From the NCBI GenBank assembly GCA_021234155.1, contig JAJEKV010000033.1, positions 14,021,422 through 14,085,421 of the forward strand: a stretch of DNA of 64,000 bases, read 5' to 3'. Made by a program: the position numbers and the translations under genes. Origin of the DNA: Isoetes taiwanensis. Its lineage: Eukaryota > Streptophyta > Lycopodiopsida > Isoetales > Isoetaceae. The stretch's first letter is position 1. Every line of letters starts with the position of its first letter. Below are positions 32,968 to 46,540 of this stretch, in pieces. The notes below the pieces were generated by a model. It had not been told where the DNA came from, searched no databases, and saw nothing but the letters and a program-made list of their open reading frames with translations.

Positions 32968-33284
32968 CTGTCAAGTGCTTGAATTCGAAAATTTGTGGTA
33001 TCTAATGCTATTAGATATCTTGTTGCTACTTTAAGTGCAGGAATGACTACTGGAGAAGGAACCAACTTTAGCACAAATGGTGAAGGTTCAACTATAGGTA
33101 CAGATGCTGGAAATGTTGTAGAAAGTATTGTAACTGTAACACTAACTCCAATTGATGACGTAGATGAAAGCTTAAAGGTTATGGAGACCCAAGCAATTCT
33201 CTTTGCAAGGTAAGGGGCAATGATCAAACTTAAGCTTCGAAGTATGACACCCAAGAAGATGTGGATGTACATGATAAACAATTG

Positions 33285-33698
33285 AGGAAATTAAAGCTAC
33301 ATGGATGATATTCTAGTATATTCTAAGACTCTAGAAGAGAGAGCATGAAGAACATGTCCAGAAAGTCGTTCAGAAGCTATGAGAACATGGACTTTATGCC
33401 ATACTATAGAAGTATCAATTCAAGCAGGATAATGTCGAGTTCCTTGGCTATCGTGTTACACATTAGGGTATCTCATGGATCCAGAGAAGGTCAACACAAT
33501 TTTTTATTAGAAAACACCTTCCTCAGTTAAGGATGTACAGTACTTCTTGGGGTTTAACAATATTTATCATTGCTTTATTAAGGACTATTCGAAGATTATC
33601 TTACATTTGAGACTTCTTACCCGAAAGGATGTTCCCTTTGAGTAGAGAGTTGAAGCAGAATCTATCTGGAGTTAAGATCAAACTGAAAGGCATAGTCG
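33285..33698 (+). pseudogene. Ty3 RT fragment, site of element B insertion
   Basis: Plus-strand similarity to a Ty3 RT: YMDDILVYSKTLEE, EHGLYA, QFKQDNVEFLGYRVTH, DPEKVNTI and [18 protein letters not shown]. Frames change several times and a TAG follows DVPFE. Element B was inserted at its right edge (33704). No clear continuation is seen after 44745. Confidence 0.7.
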
Positions 33699-33703
33699 AT
33701 GGA

Positions 33704-34286
33704 TGTTAGTCCTGTGCCTCCTGGTACAGGACTATTCATGCATATGATGCACCGAGTCAAGCTCAAGGATCCCTCCACCCCGGGTCAGCCATCAAAGGCT
33801 CAGCCAGAAGACCAAGCGTTACAGACCACTTGATCAAAAGCCTGCGTCCCGGTCAACAAGAGCGCCGCTTTCGGACAAGTGATGACCCGCCACCGTGCGG
33901 TCGGGCCGTCGGCGTGATTCTAGGCATTTAAAGAGGCACCGCCAACATTCCTGCAAATCAGGCCTCCTTCCAGGAGTCGGCACCGAGATCAGTCAGAGTG
34001 TCTATATTGGGCCCAAGGCCATTGTACTATATATATGAGTAGAGCTAGCATATGATGGCTAGATGAGTTTTGAGTCTTGTCTCCTTTCGGTTTTCTCTCT
34101 ATTTGCGAGAGCTCATGTATGTTCATCATTGATATCAAGGAAGCTTATCGTTTTCCTCTCATTTGTTTTGTTTTCTTCTTCTTCTTCTCTTCTTGCAAAT
34201 CCCGCGTGACATAGTCCCCGGACTCTCTGTTAGATCCACGGGTCCTCAGGGTCGTTTTCTTCGAGTTCGAACCCGGACCCCAAACA
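33704..34286 (+). repeat. 5' LTR of element B
   Basis: TGTTAGTCCTG to CCAAACA; TATA box at about 34028-34036. A short deletion removes part of the CACAGAGGGCTGTCTT block kept in the 3' LTR. Confidence 0.9.
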
Positions 34287-34329
34287 CATGCCGCGGGCCG
34301 CCGGGATTCCATCCCATCCTACTTACATG

Positions 34330-36430
34330 CCGCCATAATGCGTTAAAATTTCACGCCGGAAGAACTCCTTTCTCAGACGACCTCTCGCTTGGAGGCGCCA
34401 TCGTCGAAACTGTTAAGCGACATGTATGGATCTCGCTTATGACATAGAGGGAGGCCATCTTGGCCTAGGGCTCGGTCAGCGCCACCAACCCCTCGTGTCT
34501 GTCTCGCCCGGTTCCCGCCCCAAAGCGTGCAAACATTGCTCACAACCTCGGTCCCCTCATCACTGCTCGGGGAGCCTTATCGGGCTCAACCTTCTCAACC
34601 GTGTACTTTCATACCCCCGAACATGCCTACATCCATCATTCTTCGGGCCATGCGCCTCTTCCTTCCCAACCATCCTCTCTCCAGGGTGGGCACGGATATC
34701 CACATCGTCTCCTTTGCGCCTACCCGGGAATATCCTTTCCCCCACGTTTCCCCGCGCCCTTCCGTTTACAACCTTACGGATCTCAAAACCAATGCTCCAG
34801 GCTACTTGGTTTCTCAACGCGGTCACCCCTTCATCGGGGTCCTTCGGGCACCATGCCACATCCAACTCAACCTCAATATCCTCACTATCTTGTTCTGCCC
34901 CCAAGCACTTTCACATCTACCTTTCGGGACTGAACCGACTTATCCCACCTTTGGCAACACGAAAGGCAAACCCTTAGACCAAAGTGCTCAGGCCCACATG
35001 GAAGAATTTGAGGCTCTAGCTGTCCTAAATGGTCATCGCAACCTCAACTGAAATTCCACATCTTTTCCACCACCTGCGTGGCTCTCCTCATCAATGGCTC
35101 ATGTCCAATAAAAGCCATTGGAAACAAGACTGGTCGTAAATGAGAACCTTTTACGTCTCATTATGGGACCACGGATGATGATCAACTTCATCTCAAGCAA
35201 CTCAATGAACTTCAACAAGAGCCCACGGAGTTCCGCCGGGATTTTATGGATCGACTTCACATTCTCGCTAAGTAAGCTCAAGGAGTACCCCACACAGAGC
35301 CGATTTTGGTCCGGTTTCTCCAAGGACTTCCTCCGGCTATTCGACTCATGATCAATACTGCGTCCCAAGACTTTGGAGCGGGGCTATCGACCTTTGTCAA
35401 TCACTCGGTCCAATGTTTCCTCCCGAGGCGTGGCTCTTCAAGAGCTCCCGTTCATTCCACTCGGCCATGGTTCCACAAAGCGGTACATTCGGCCTCAACA
35501 CGCTAATCCGCAGCTTGATCAAATCTGGTGCCATATTTGCAAATACCAAGGCCATTTGGCAAATGAGTGCAACTCCACCAATGGCCCGCCTCATTGCAAG
35601 CGATGCAACATGTGCAATCATGCCACTAAGAGTGCACTCGCACTCATCCCACACCGTTCCGCAACAAAATGGTTTATCAAGTGCAAACCACACCTCGCAA
35701 CAATCGCACTATCGCTGCCCACCACTTCAGGTGCAACCCACTCAACTCTATCGCAAGCAGAGCAACAACGGGGATCCAACCCACGCCCTCCTTTTGATCC
35801 TTCTAAAGCTCGTGTTATCACCGCCAAGAATGGGGTCATACCACCACGGCGTGTCCTCAACTTCCACAAGTTCGTGTACGAGCTTCACGGCACAAATCAG
35901 ACCACATCGGTCCGCCTCACGGCTTACCAACTCGGATTGCTAATGGCAAACAAGGCCCGAGACCAGTTCTTAAGAAGCCACCACGAAGCGCCAAAGAATC
36001 ACGCTATCAACCCGGCTCCGAACAAATCAACCTCATTTGGATCAACAAGCACAAGAGGAAATTTTTGGTGCACTTAATCCTCCAATCCGGCCGTCAAATT
36101 GGGTTGGTTTAGTTTTCACGCCGGACCAAGGCATCACGTCCCTTGACCATTATTAGAATGGCACGCCAACCCGCTTTGCGGTTGACACCATTCCTCATGA
36201 GGACGAAAAAAGGTTCACTTTGCACCGACTTGGAGAAGCTCATGCCACATGTCATGCCAAAAGTTCGCCAAAGCATTTTGAACCTCATGCAAGCCGGGCT
36301 GAAGGCCGCACATTGGCAAATGTTCATGCCACCACGAGCTCAACAAAGACAAGATACACCTTCCACATCTCAACCTCCACGCCTCGGGACGTATCCCAAT
36401 ATTGCTGCCGAGGTTGACTTACTCAAAGAA
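34330..36430 (+). pseudogene. gag of element B
   Basis: Collinear with gag of A. The leader LAYDIEGG is at about 34428, followed by a Pro-rich region open over 34527-35051 (MPTSIILRAMRLFLPNHP; HMEEFEALAVLNGH). The first zinc knuckle is CHICKYQGHLANEC (about 35528), and the second begins CKRCNMCNHAT but is frame-shifted after it. The third (CYHRQEWGHTTTAC-like) has Cys replaced by Arg and lies off-frame. Confidence 0.75.
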
Positions 36431-37170
36431 GTTGTTGCTTCACTACCACGCACTCTAGCACCAGTGGAACCAGCAGATCCTTTTTCTCATGTGCCTCTAG
36501 AACTCCAAGAGGAGCTAGCCAAGATCAAAATTCCTTTAAGCTTGGCAACCATTTTGAAACTCGTCCCCGCTCTCAAGGACCGATTACCACTCCCAACCTG
36601 CTTTTTAGTTGGGGCTGTGGCTACCTCTACACCCACGGTCCATGCCACGGTGGGTAATCGAAGTCAACCATGTTCAAATAGATGGAGGTAGCGCAATCAA
36701 TCTCATCACGGATAAACTCCGCAAAACAAATGGGCATCACACAACTCTTTCGTGCCCCATATGACATCAAGTTGGCTAATGGCCATATCACGCGACCTCA
36801 AGGCGTCACACCTCTTCTTCACATCAACATCGGTGATCTCCGCTTCCCCATGGAATTTGGAGTTTGGAAAGTCGGGCGAAGATCCGGTGACTATGAAATG
36901 TTGGTCGGCGGACCTTTTTCTCCGCCGGGCAAAGAGTATCCATTCTTGGGCCACGGACCGGTTAGTCATCACCGATGGTCATCTCAATGCCACCATGGAC
37001 TTGCAAGCAGGCGGGATCATTTACATTGAACATGCGAACCCTCTCTCGCACGCGGATCCCGAAGAAGCTCGAATATTTATCAAGTTCGGGCTCCACTGCG
37101 AAGTCCGCCTCTTGTCATCCTACCCGAATATGCCGATCCTTGGGGAGAAATGACTCTTGATCAGGACCGG
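36431..37170 (+). pseudogene. Protease region of element B
   Basis: Linker FSHVPLELQEELAKIKIPLS, then the active-site word IDGGSAINLIT at about 36678-36712 after a one-base frame change, then FRAPYDIKLANGHITRPQG and GDYEMLVGG. Same DGG active site as element A. Confidence 0.75.
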
Positions 37171-39110
37171 CCGTGGCTGCTTTGTTTGACCCCTTACGGC
37201 TCCTTGCCTGTCGAATCCAACGTGTTGATCACTTTTCGGATCTTTGAACCTCCCGCAACTCCTGTTGATGTACACGCCGTCATGAAGCAACCTCTGGCTG
37301 GATGAAACCGAGCAACCCCTCTTTTTCACCACGCATAAAGTGCCACGCATCCGGTTATGCTCCAACCTCCTCGCACACATTGTCCGGGATGAAGTAATAC
37401 CCCATATTCGGGACTCGAAGTCGAGATTGTGGGCGTGGGCAACAATCAACCCGTCCGCATTCTTGCTGCAAATCTTCCGGCTCCTTATCGAGCAGGGCCG
37501 TCCAAGCCATTCACAAAATTCAAACACATTTTTACCGAGTTACAGAGATCTTCGGGAATCAACAAAAGCTTGGGGAACTCACCATTCCTACCAAATCGAT
37601 GCGACCGGTTTAGCAGCGGCGATGCCGGCTCAACCCTAATTACCGTGATCGCGTCAAGGCGGAAATTGACAAACTCCTTGCTGCAGGTTTGATCTATGAG
37701 GTCAAACATTCTGAATGGGTGAGCCCCATCGTCATTGCCCTCAAACACAATGGTAAGATCCGTACGTGTGGACTATCGGAAACTCAATCGGGCCACGGGC
37801 GTGATCATTTTTCCACTTCCCTTCACGCACCGAGGTTCGAAGAGGTGGCTGGACATGAGATGTACTCCTTCATGGATGGTTTTTCTGGCTACAATCAGAT
37901 CTCAATCAAAGAATCTGATCAACTCAAGACTACTTTCACCACCCCGTGGGGCACTTTTGCCTACAAGGTGGTTCCTTTTGGATTATCAAACTCTCCATCA
38001 ACGCGTTTCAACGCATCATGCTCTCGGTTTTCATGATTTCATGAAGGAAAATCCCTTCTTGCAAATTTTTCAAGATGACTTTCTCGCCCTACGGTTCCAT
38101 GGTGACCATGTGGATAAATTGGAACTCGTCTTCCGAAATGTGATGAGTCCCGCATTAGTCTCAATCCGAGAAATGCACCTTTGCGTCACCTCCGGTGTTA
38201 CGTTAGGCCATGTTGTCGCCGGCGGGTATCACCACGATCCCGCCAAAATCGGGTTGTGTGCTCAAGGCTCAAGCACCACCAATATCAAGGAGACACGATC
38301 ATTCCCGGGTAAGGTCAATTATTACTCCACCTTCATACCGGACTAGCAGCCATTGCGGATCCCATTCATAAACTCACGGGTGCGAATCCACCGGGCTTGG
38401 AATTCCGGCGGATCTTCGCTTTCCAATTTGAAGCTTTTTTGCTTTACTCGTGCACGGTTCTTGTTCCTCCTCAATGGGACAAGCCCTTTCACGTTCATGT
38501 AGATGTCTCGGCGTTTGCTATTGGAGCTGTTCTTTCTCAAGAATATGATCGCGACATCGACAAACCAAATCGCTCGCCCGGTAGAAAACTCAATTATTTG
38601 GCGCAACTATTCGCCCGCGGGCGTGAAGCTTTGGGTCTCATTTTACGTGGTCCAACGCTTCCGTCATTACCTTTTGGGCGGTCAAATCAAGTTCTTTGTG
38701 GACCACCAAGCACTCCTCTATTTGATCAACAAGTCCACGCCCACGGGCGCATTGCTCGTTGGGTCCTTCTTCTCAAGAATTTGCTCCTTTTGAAATCGTT
38801 CATAAGGCGGCAAAATCTCATGTAGATCCCGGATTATCTTTCACGCATCCCACCGAGATGATCCCTCAACTGGAGTCTCAGGCGCCTTTCTCCCGATGCT
38901 CGGCTCTTTTTAGTAACGGCAACACCACATTGGTTCCATGATTTTCAGCATTACCTCCTCACGGGTGCTCTTCCACCGAAAGGCCGAGGCGGCTCTCTCG
39001 CCTTAGCGACAATCCCGCCGCCATCAATTTCTCCGAGAGGTCCGTGACTACACCATGGTTGCGGGACATCTCTACAAAAGGGTAAGGACACCATCCTTCG
39101 GCCGTGTTCT
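37171..39110 (+). pseudogene. RT and RNase H of element B
   Basis: MYSFMDGFSGYNQISI and WGTFAYKVVPFGLSNSP are readable in one frame (37689-38036). The catalytic box is IFQDDF, as in A. RNase H words HVHVDVSAFAIGAVLSQ and FFVDHQALLYLINKSTPTG follow at 38490-38750. Multiple frameshifts. Confidence 0.75.
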
Positions 39111-40200
39111 ACCTCATGAAGTTCGGATATTGTTCGAGAAGCTCATCAAGGGCTAGGTGGTGGTCATTTTCATGGTGACACCACGCGACGCAAAATCCTT
39201 CTATTTGGGTATTATTGGCCCACGCTCTTCAAAGATGCTCACTTCCACGCCCAAGACGTGACGCTTGCCGCCGGTGGGGGCCCCTACCCCCGGACGCTCT
39301 TCCCTTGATGCCGGTCGCCACGCCACTTCCCTTCAGCAAATGGGGAATGGACTTTGTGGGACCTATAGATCCTCCTGCGCGGCACACCCGTGCCCGTTAC
39401 ATTCTGGTTCTCACTGACTACGCTACCAAATGGGCGGAAGCTTGTGCACTTCCAGACAACACTGCAGCAAAGCACGCCTAGGGTCCTCTATCAACAAATT
39501 ATCACGCGAATTTTGCCCCTACGGAGCTGGTCGGTGGACCGTGGTGTCCATTTCATCAACTATACTATCAAGGAGTCGACGGATTATCTCCTGATACATC
39601 ATCACAAGAGCACACCTTACTATCCTCAAGGTAATGGTTTGGCAGAAAGCACCAACAAAACTCTGGTCACCATTCTCAAGAAAATTTGTGACGCTTCCCG
39701 CACAGATTGGCAGACAAAACTTCCTACTGTTCTTTGGGCCTACAATACTTGTTTCAAGATTGCTACCGGTCACACCTCCTTTTAAATTGGTTTATGGTCG
39801 AAGCTCATGCCGTTTGAATACATCCTTCCAACACTCCGTTTTCAACCGGCTCTTGCTCATAATCCACCTGGCCGCACTCAAAGAAAGGGTCTATCAATTA
39901 GAACAGTTGGATGAACTTGGGAAGGGATGCTTATATTCGAGTGTTCTTCATGGACAATGATTTGCAAAAATCTTTACATGACAAACGCCCGAAGACAAAA
40001 ACATTTAAAGAAGGCGATTTGGTTCTTCTTTATGATTCCGTGTACAAAAATTTTACGGGTAAACTCAAGTTTCGTTGGTTTGGCCCTTATCAAATTGTTC
40101 AAGTGGTTAGACCCGGCGTTTTCCAACCTGGCGAGTTAGATGGCACTCCATTACCTACCTTGGTTAATGGTTTTCGTCTCAAAACATTTCATCACCCGTA
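39111..40200 (+). pseudogene. Integrase of element B
   Basis: The first Asp is in GMDFVGPIDPPARH (39345-39386), the second in VDRGVHFIN and the Glu in YYPQGNGLAESTNK. The carboxy part is KEGDLVLLYDSVYKNF and KLKFRWFGPYQIVQV. Frame changes at about 39480, 39780 and 39925 inactivate it. Same domain order as A. Confidence 0.8.
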
Positions 40201-40394
40201 AAGCGAAAATCAACAAACGATACAGTTCAAAGAAGCAAACACCACGTAAAGTGACTAGAAAGGCGGCATATTATATTATAGTGGAGATTTTTTACAAAAT
40301 GTGGGCGCATGACCGGCTATTTCGCTATGGGCGCGCCCTATATACAAAAGCAGACTCGAGCCCTATCTACTAAGTCCTAAGAAGAAAAACCCTC

Positions 40395-40735
40395 TACTCG
40401 GGTTTGGAGCGGAGGTGATGCGCGAGGAGGTGGTAGAGGTTACGCTTTCGAGGATCCCATGAAGGTGCGAGAACCACCTCCATCCCGTTGGTCTTGGTCG
40501 GGATGTTTGACCATCGACACACACCAAATCCATTCTCACGCCCACGATTGTGGCGCCGAGAGGTCTAGACAATTCATCTTGCGGGTAATCCACTCCACGG
40601 CGGTTCGTGGGCATAGTGCGGTCCTCGTTCAAACCAGCAGCCAGCCATCTTTGGCGCCATCGGATGCCGTTACTCGGTTCGTCTTATATAGCCAACCGAG
40701 GAACTCCTTGTCGACGTGGACCAATCCACACAAAT
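40395..40735 (-). pseudogene. Antisense ORF relic and promoter module of element B
   Basis: Counterpart of the antisense unit of A. GATTGGTCCACGTCGACAAG and GGCTATATAAGACG are conserved; the ORF is collinear in DNA but has several indels. Words such as EWI and SAPNP remain in separate frames. Confidence 0.5.
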
Positions 40736-41190
40736 CGCGTAGCGTGTTTGCAATGCAAGGCTTTTTTTAAAATGAGAATCTTTTCTCCCGCCACATATCT
40801 AGCCATGGTACCTTGACACATTCCTTTTAATGATATCCCACCGAGGTTATCGGCATTGAATGCCATTTCTTCTTTTCACGCCCGTCGGACATTAATGTGT
40901 GTCCTTTGCCCACCTGTCACATCGATCCTTCTTTCCGTCTCATCCTCACCGTTCATTGCTTCTCCCTTACGTTTTTTTGGGGACTTAGCCAAATTTTGCC
41001 TCTCAATACACTCCTTGGCATCTTTCGACACTGGCACCATCAAGCGGCTCGGTTTCGACCTCTTCATACCTCTTAAGCCTCCGGTTGTGCGCCCTAAAAA
41101 CCTTTTCGTTCTTACAGCCTTTGTCCTCCCGCGGCTTGACTTTCGTCCTCCGCCTTTGAATCACTCTTCGTTTACGCAAATCGTTACCAT

Positions 41191-44152
41191 GGCTGCCCCA
41201 AGATTTTCTACACTTCAAGCTTTGCTCCCAAGGATCCGGCTCTTTTTGCATCTGTATCCTTCTTGGCGCCCACTTCCGTGAAGCCCTTGTTGGCCCAAAT
41301 AAAGAAGTCGCCGAATGAGCGACAAAAGCTTTTACGAATTCTCTCAAATGGAACTTCCGGCTCCAAATCGACCACCGGGCGGTTCATCGCCAATATCGTT
41401 AACGGCCGCATGGCTACACCCCGCGGGTCGATGGCACCACCATTTGTTGACTCAACATTTGATTTCTGAGGTATTTCATATTCCCTTGCACACCCCCCTT
41501 GTTTATCATGGTGCGCCATACGGGATCTAGATGTCGCGAGAGTTTGGTGCACCTCCTTATCATGCCAATGTCCATCGTCGACCAATATCGACAAGCCTCC
41601 ACGAAACCTTTGTTAAATTTACGTGGCGCAAGTTCCTTGGGTATTCTATCAAGAACACCCATATCAATAAACCTTTCTATAACCTGGTCATCACCGCTAC
41701 ACACTCCAACCACCACATAGATTGGCCCCAAATGATGTTCTATCGTCTTCTCCAAGAAGTGGACCGCCCGGTGCCACTTCCATTTTCGAAGTTTACGTGG
41801 GAGGCCACTTTCAAGCCCTCATCCGTCATTACTTCCCTCCCACACCACAAAATTCTCATAATTCCACTTTCGGCCGTCCCTTCCAGCGACTAACGGAAAG
41901 CGGGCACTTCACGCCCTTCTTCCCCTGGTCATGTCCAAAGTCCGCACACCCATGTCCTTTGTCTCCTCCTCGCTACACCATCCGGTTCACACCATCTTTC
42001 CCAAACATCACAAACCTGGGCAACGGCCCGGCTCCACCACCACAACACCCTCGTGGGTTGTTGTATCAAGATCGGCCCGGGATGCTCAAAGCTGCTTTGC
42101 TCTCAAGTTACAAGAATCCCAAGACGCTCTTATGAGCGGGGTTCAACGGGCACTAGAGGCCTCTGATGCGGTACACCAGGACCTTCAAGCTGCCACTGCC
42201 CAAGTTGCAACTTTGGAGGCCAAACTTCAAGACAAGCACGAAGCTCTCTTACAGGCTCATACAGATCTCAAAAGTGCACAAGATCAAGTCAGCCAACTTG
42301 CAGATCAACAGGCTCAGCTCCAATCAGAAATTCAGAATTTATTGGAGCACAACAAGTCCAAAGCCGCTCTCCTGAGTACCAAGGACGCAGATATTGCTAA
42401 GCTCAACGCCTTGTACTCCGAACTTTGTGAAAATTTCAGCACTCAAGTTCAAAACCTTACAGAACGGGACGCTCAAATTGCCTCCTTTGCGGCTCGGCTT
42501 TCTACACGGACCTCTCGGCTCACCTCTCTTCAAGATCACTACGGAGGTGCGTAAAGCGAAGATCTTGGATGGCGGAGATTGCCGTTGCTTCGTCTCAATA
42601 CTCGGGAAATCCTCCTCCAGTCAACATTCGAAGCGGGTCCGGTGACGATCCACGCTGCTTTGCTAGAAAGGGACAACCGGATCGTGATCTTGAACAACGC
42701 TCTACAAGCTATTGATCTGGCGATGAGGCTCAAGCAAAACTTGACGCCCATACCGCCATTCTTAACGAATGCTGTTGACTTCCCAGTTCCTTCCTCGCTA
42801 TCACGATTATGTGGTTGCTCGCGCCACCTCTTCCTTTTCGAAGTGGCATGCGGCGAGATGGACTGTGGATATTCCCCGAACGCTGCAGATTTTCTTGATT
42901 TGGCCGAACTCTCCATTGAAGACAAAGGGTTGTCTTTGTGCCCTTGTGGTCTTTGATCTCATACATCGTGCCGATCCGGACTTTATCACCTTGAGTTGTT
43001 CAGCCCATGGCTTACATATTTCATGATTTCTATCCGGGTGATACACGGGAACACTTCGAAATGGGCCACGCCCGACTCTTTCGGGGTGACCCCCCCTTTG
43101 TGCAATGGTTGCCGGGATAACAATCCATATCTTTGCGGATCCTGCTTTCGGACCCAAACTCTTCATCGAGGAGTACATGCAGGCTTGCCAATCATTTATC
43201 TCTCGGCAAGCTTGGGCGGCCGCAAATGATAAGGAAGTATCTAGGACATCCAGAGGGATCTTCCCTATGCACAAATTTATATCACGGCACCTCGCCGGTT
43301 ATAATCAATTCACGAGCTCTGTTGGATAGCAAGGCGGTCCCCACGGGATGGGATAGCCCTCTGTCAATTCTCAACTCTCTGCTTCTCTTTGGGATCGTTG
43401 GTGTCAAGCTCTTGATCCCGATCTTGTCGATCAATTCGGGAAACCTTTCGGCAACCCGCCCACGGGCATGGTTCCTTCTCCCTATGCTTCCCCGGGCGTA
43501 CCTCCCCCCGGGTTCCCGACTTCGATTGGCGCCTCCCTTTTTGGACCAAGGTCATGGATGGTCATGCCGGATGGACTCCACCTCGGATCTCGGCCGGATC
43601 TCGGTGGGATCCACGTTTTGTTCGCCGCTCACATTGGGAAGAAGGTGCCACTCACGGATACCACCACGAATTGGATCTATATTGCTAATGATCGTGGTTG
43701 GTAGCGGCCGGCGGATGCGCTTCATGGTCTTGATACCTTCTTGCGGAATGCCACCACCTCACGATCCTTGATCCATCTTCAAAGCGGTTTTTGTGCTGCT
43801 CTCAAATGCATTTTGCTAAGCTCCTTAAATCGGCGTCCATTTTTCCTTTGCAATCCGAATGCGATGTCGGTGCCTTTGGCCTCGGACTGTCTCCTCATGG
43901 AATGTCGGTACATTTCTTGAGGCGCCCATCTTTGCCCTTGAAGACATGAATGCGATCTCGCTTTCTTATTGATGCGAGATCCCCGCCCTTGGCCAAAACA
44001 CTCCTCCTGCTCTTCAAACACGCCGGGATCTCATTAGCGATTACCATAATGGTGCCGTCCTCACTCCGTGAGGATCACTTTCGAACGAGATGGCTTCGCC
44101 CTCGAAACCCTTCCTCCTTTTTCTTCCTCTAAGTGTCGTTTGGTGGGAGTGT
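41191..44152 (+). pseudogene. ORF3 of element B
   Basis: Starts MAAPRFSTLQA at 41191, and a frame change gives SFLAPTSVKPLLAQIKKS, a segment that is broken in A. Next come YSIKNTHINKPFYNLVITAT and HIDWPQMMFYRLLQEVD (about 41640-41763), the coiled coil (open 41931-42554; ALKLQESQDALMSGVQ) and pieces of the carboxy domain, for example WDSP and SFGG. Heavily frameshifted after 42540. Confidence 0.7.
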
Positions 44153-44739
44153 TAGTCCTGTGCCTCACAGTGCAGGACTATTCATGCATATAATGAACCA
44201 GAGTCAAGCTCAAGGATCCTCGGTCAGCCACGGGTCAGCCATCAAAGGCTCGCCAGAAGACCAAAGCGGCCGGACCCACCTTGATCAAAGCTGCGTCCGT
44301 CAACAAGAGGCGCCGCTCAGACAAGTGATGACCCGTCACCGCCCGTGTCAGCGTCAGCGTGATTCTAGGCATTTAAAGAGGCACCGCCAACATTCCTGCA
44401 AATCAGGCCTCCTTCCAGGAGTCGGCACCGAGATCAGTCAGAGTGTCTATATTGGGCCCAAGGCCATTGTACTATATATATGAGTAGAGCTAGCATATGA
44501 TGGCTAGATGAGTTTTGAGTCTTGTCTCCTTTCAGTTTTTCTCTCTATTGCGAGAGCTCATGTATGTTCATCATTGATATCAAGGAAGCTTATCGTTTTC
44601 CTCTCATTTGTTCTGTTTTCTTCTTCTTCTTCTCTTCTTGCAAATCCCGCGTGACATAGTCCCCCGGACTCTCCTGTTAGATCCACGGGTCCTCACAGAG
44701 GGCTGTCTTCCAGGAGTTCCCGAACCCAGACCCCAAACA
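44150..44739 (+). repeat. 3' LTR of element B
   Basis: Follows the purine-rich TTGGTGGGAG. TATA box at about 44472-44480; ends CCCCAAACA, then ATGGA. Confidence 0.9.
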
Positions 44740-44744
44740 ATGGA

Positions 44745-45784
44745 CAACAAGTATCTGGAACACGTCTATAGCCTATAGTTTAACAATTATTTGGGATCTA
44801 AATCTTATACATTAAATGTTAATATAGTAACAAAGGCTTATAACAGGGACCCGTCGTCGCAATGGATCCGGAATTTAGATCTTGATTAGGAATTATCCAA
44901 AAATAATCTGGACGTGCCAAACAACTAGCAAAAGGCTGGTGTTAACAAATGGTTCTTATAGAAAACATCTGATGTGTTAAAGGCCCTCCTAACGATTGAT
45001 GAAGGGATCTTCTGGGGTCATCAAAATAAAGTAAGTTATGGATTTGAGTGAGCAGAAAAAAAGGGAATGATGCTACATAGGTTGGTAATATTGGAGACAA
45101 CCATCAGATGTTAGAAAAAGATCAAGTTGAAATTATTAACGCGTAGAGAGAATGCACAGAATGTGCCAAAAGCGATGCTTGTTTTCGAGCTAAGGAATAA
45201 AAAAAGAAAGCATGAATAATTTGTAAGGGGATTGGACAAAGAGGGACGGCAGAATGTTTGCTCTCTTCCGGACATCATCCAGAGACCAATGGGCAAGTGC
45301 GGCACACCAATGAGACACTTGAGCAGTATTTGCGATGCTTCATCAGTAGGATGACTAGTTTATCCATGCTTCTACGGGCCAGACACCATTTTTTGTTAAT
45401 TTCGACATGCATCCATGATGACCCTCCATTGCCTTAAGATATGACCCAATCAATCCTAGTGCTGAGACCCGACTGAGAAACTTCGCATCATGGAATAAAT
45501 TACTACTTCTATATTTTGGTGTAACCAAAATAGGTTTGGCTAAAATACCATCAAATTGGAGATAGAACTTTCTGAGGCTTGGCTAAACTAGATGATTTTT
45601 CTCCATCATGGTTTCTTGCCTTTGGCTAAATTTTCATAAAATGGAGAGGCAAATATTAGCCATTGCATTATGCCAATTTTAAAAAATTCAAGCCTTTGGA
45701 TAAAGACATAACGAGAATCAACATAATATAGCATTTATTACCGAATTATAATCATTGTTATAACTTCTTTCCACAAAGTCTGTA
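44745..45784. other. No gene seen
   Basis: About 1 kb of AT-rich sequence without recognisable coding, repeats or ends. It may include decayed parts of the Ty3 copy that element B entered. Confidence 0.5.
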
Positions 45785-46190
45785 GTTGCTTTGTCTAAAG
45801 CGGCTACTTCTCTTCCAAGCTTTGCAATCGGAGATTCCAAAGAGTATCTGTACACCAGTTCAAAAGGAGTTCTCTGTGGACGGTGTTATTGTAGGCAAAT
45901 TCTAGAAGGTAAAGATATTCTTCCCATTGATTTTCACAACCCTGAGCATATCTTTAATAACACGGTTCACAACATTAGTTTGACCATCCGTTTGAGGATG
46001 ATAGGCTATGGAAAACTTTAAGGTTGTACCTAGATTCTTCGTGAGTTCTACTGCAAAATATGAACCTGTTTGGACAACCTGCCTACCACTGTCCAAATCT
46101 ATCATTCTTGTGAGTGGTCTTTGGTAACCCTTGGATAAAATCCATGGTGATTTCCATAACTGATATACTCACCTTTGTAGATGATTTTCA
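45785..46190 (-). pseudogene. Ty3 integrase fragment
   Basis: The complement encodes AVELTKNLGTTLKFSIAYHP, QTDGQTNVVNRVIKDML, then a frame change and ELVYRYSLESPIAKLG. This is the second half of a chromovirus-like integrase core (the Glu of DDE is replaced: T-N-V-V-N, normally T-E-x-x-N). Decayed. Confidence 0.7.
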
Positions 46191-46540
46191 AAAAATATGA
46201 TCCGGAGAGGTTGGATACTCTTCCACATAGCAATTTACAGTTTTACTTGTAGGAGTTCGTAGATTTGGTCTATGATTTGAATCGCTTTCCTTTTTGAGTA
46301 TCGAATGGGCTGATTTGGTCATTTGCTGTTGAGCTTCAACCTCCAGCTTTGAGACGGCAGATTCTGATTCTGCTTCTGGCATTTTGACCGGGTTGTAGAC
46401 TTTTGAACAATTCAGCCATAGTCGGATTCGGCCACTGTCTAATTTATATGCTGGCTTCTGCACCGCTGCTTCAGAATCATTCCTTCAAGTTATATATGCT
46501 TCCTCTGCTTTAGAAACCATGTCTGCACCTTGCTATAGAA

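Larger units (their letters stand above)
29581..33284. other. Interval with old retroelement scraps
   Basis: No intact gene. It holds a repeated TATTAGTTGATAACATCAAC block (29658-29723), (GAAG)n at 29752-29767, two A-runs (about 31788-31804 and 31855-31877), and the fragments listed separately. An open frame at 29850-30185 (minus; FPWNFLVGYPLQKIRG) has no recognised family. Confidence 0.5.
33704..44739 (+). mobile_element. LTR retrotransposon B (same family as A)
   Basis: An 11.0-kb element, LTRs 33704-34286 and 44150-44739 (TGTTAG...CCAAACA), flanked by a perfect 5-bp target duplication ATGGA (33699-33703 and 44740-44744). Its internal region is collinear with element A from gag to ORF3. 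The LTRs resemble each other closely (for example the shared AGAGCTAGCATATGATGGCTAG block) and form a subgroup apart from A's. Coding regions are broken by very many one- and two-base indels, far more than in A, despite the clean ends. Confidence 0.9.
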
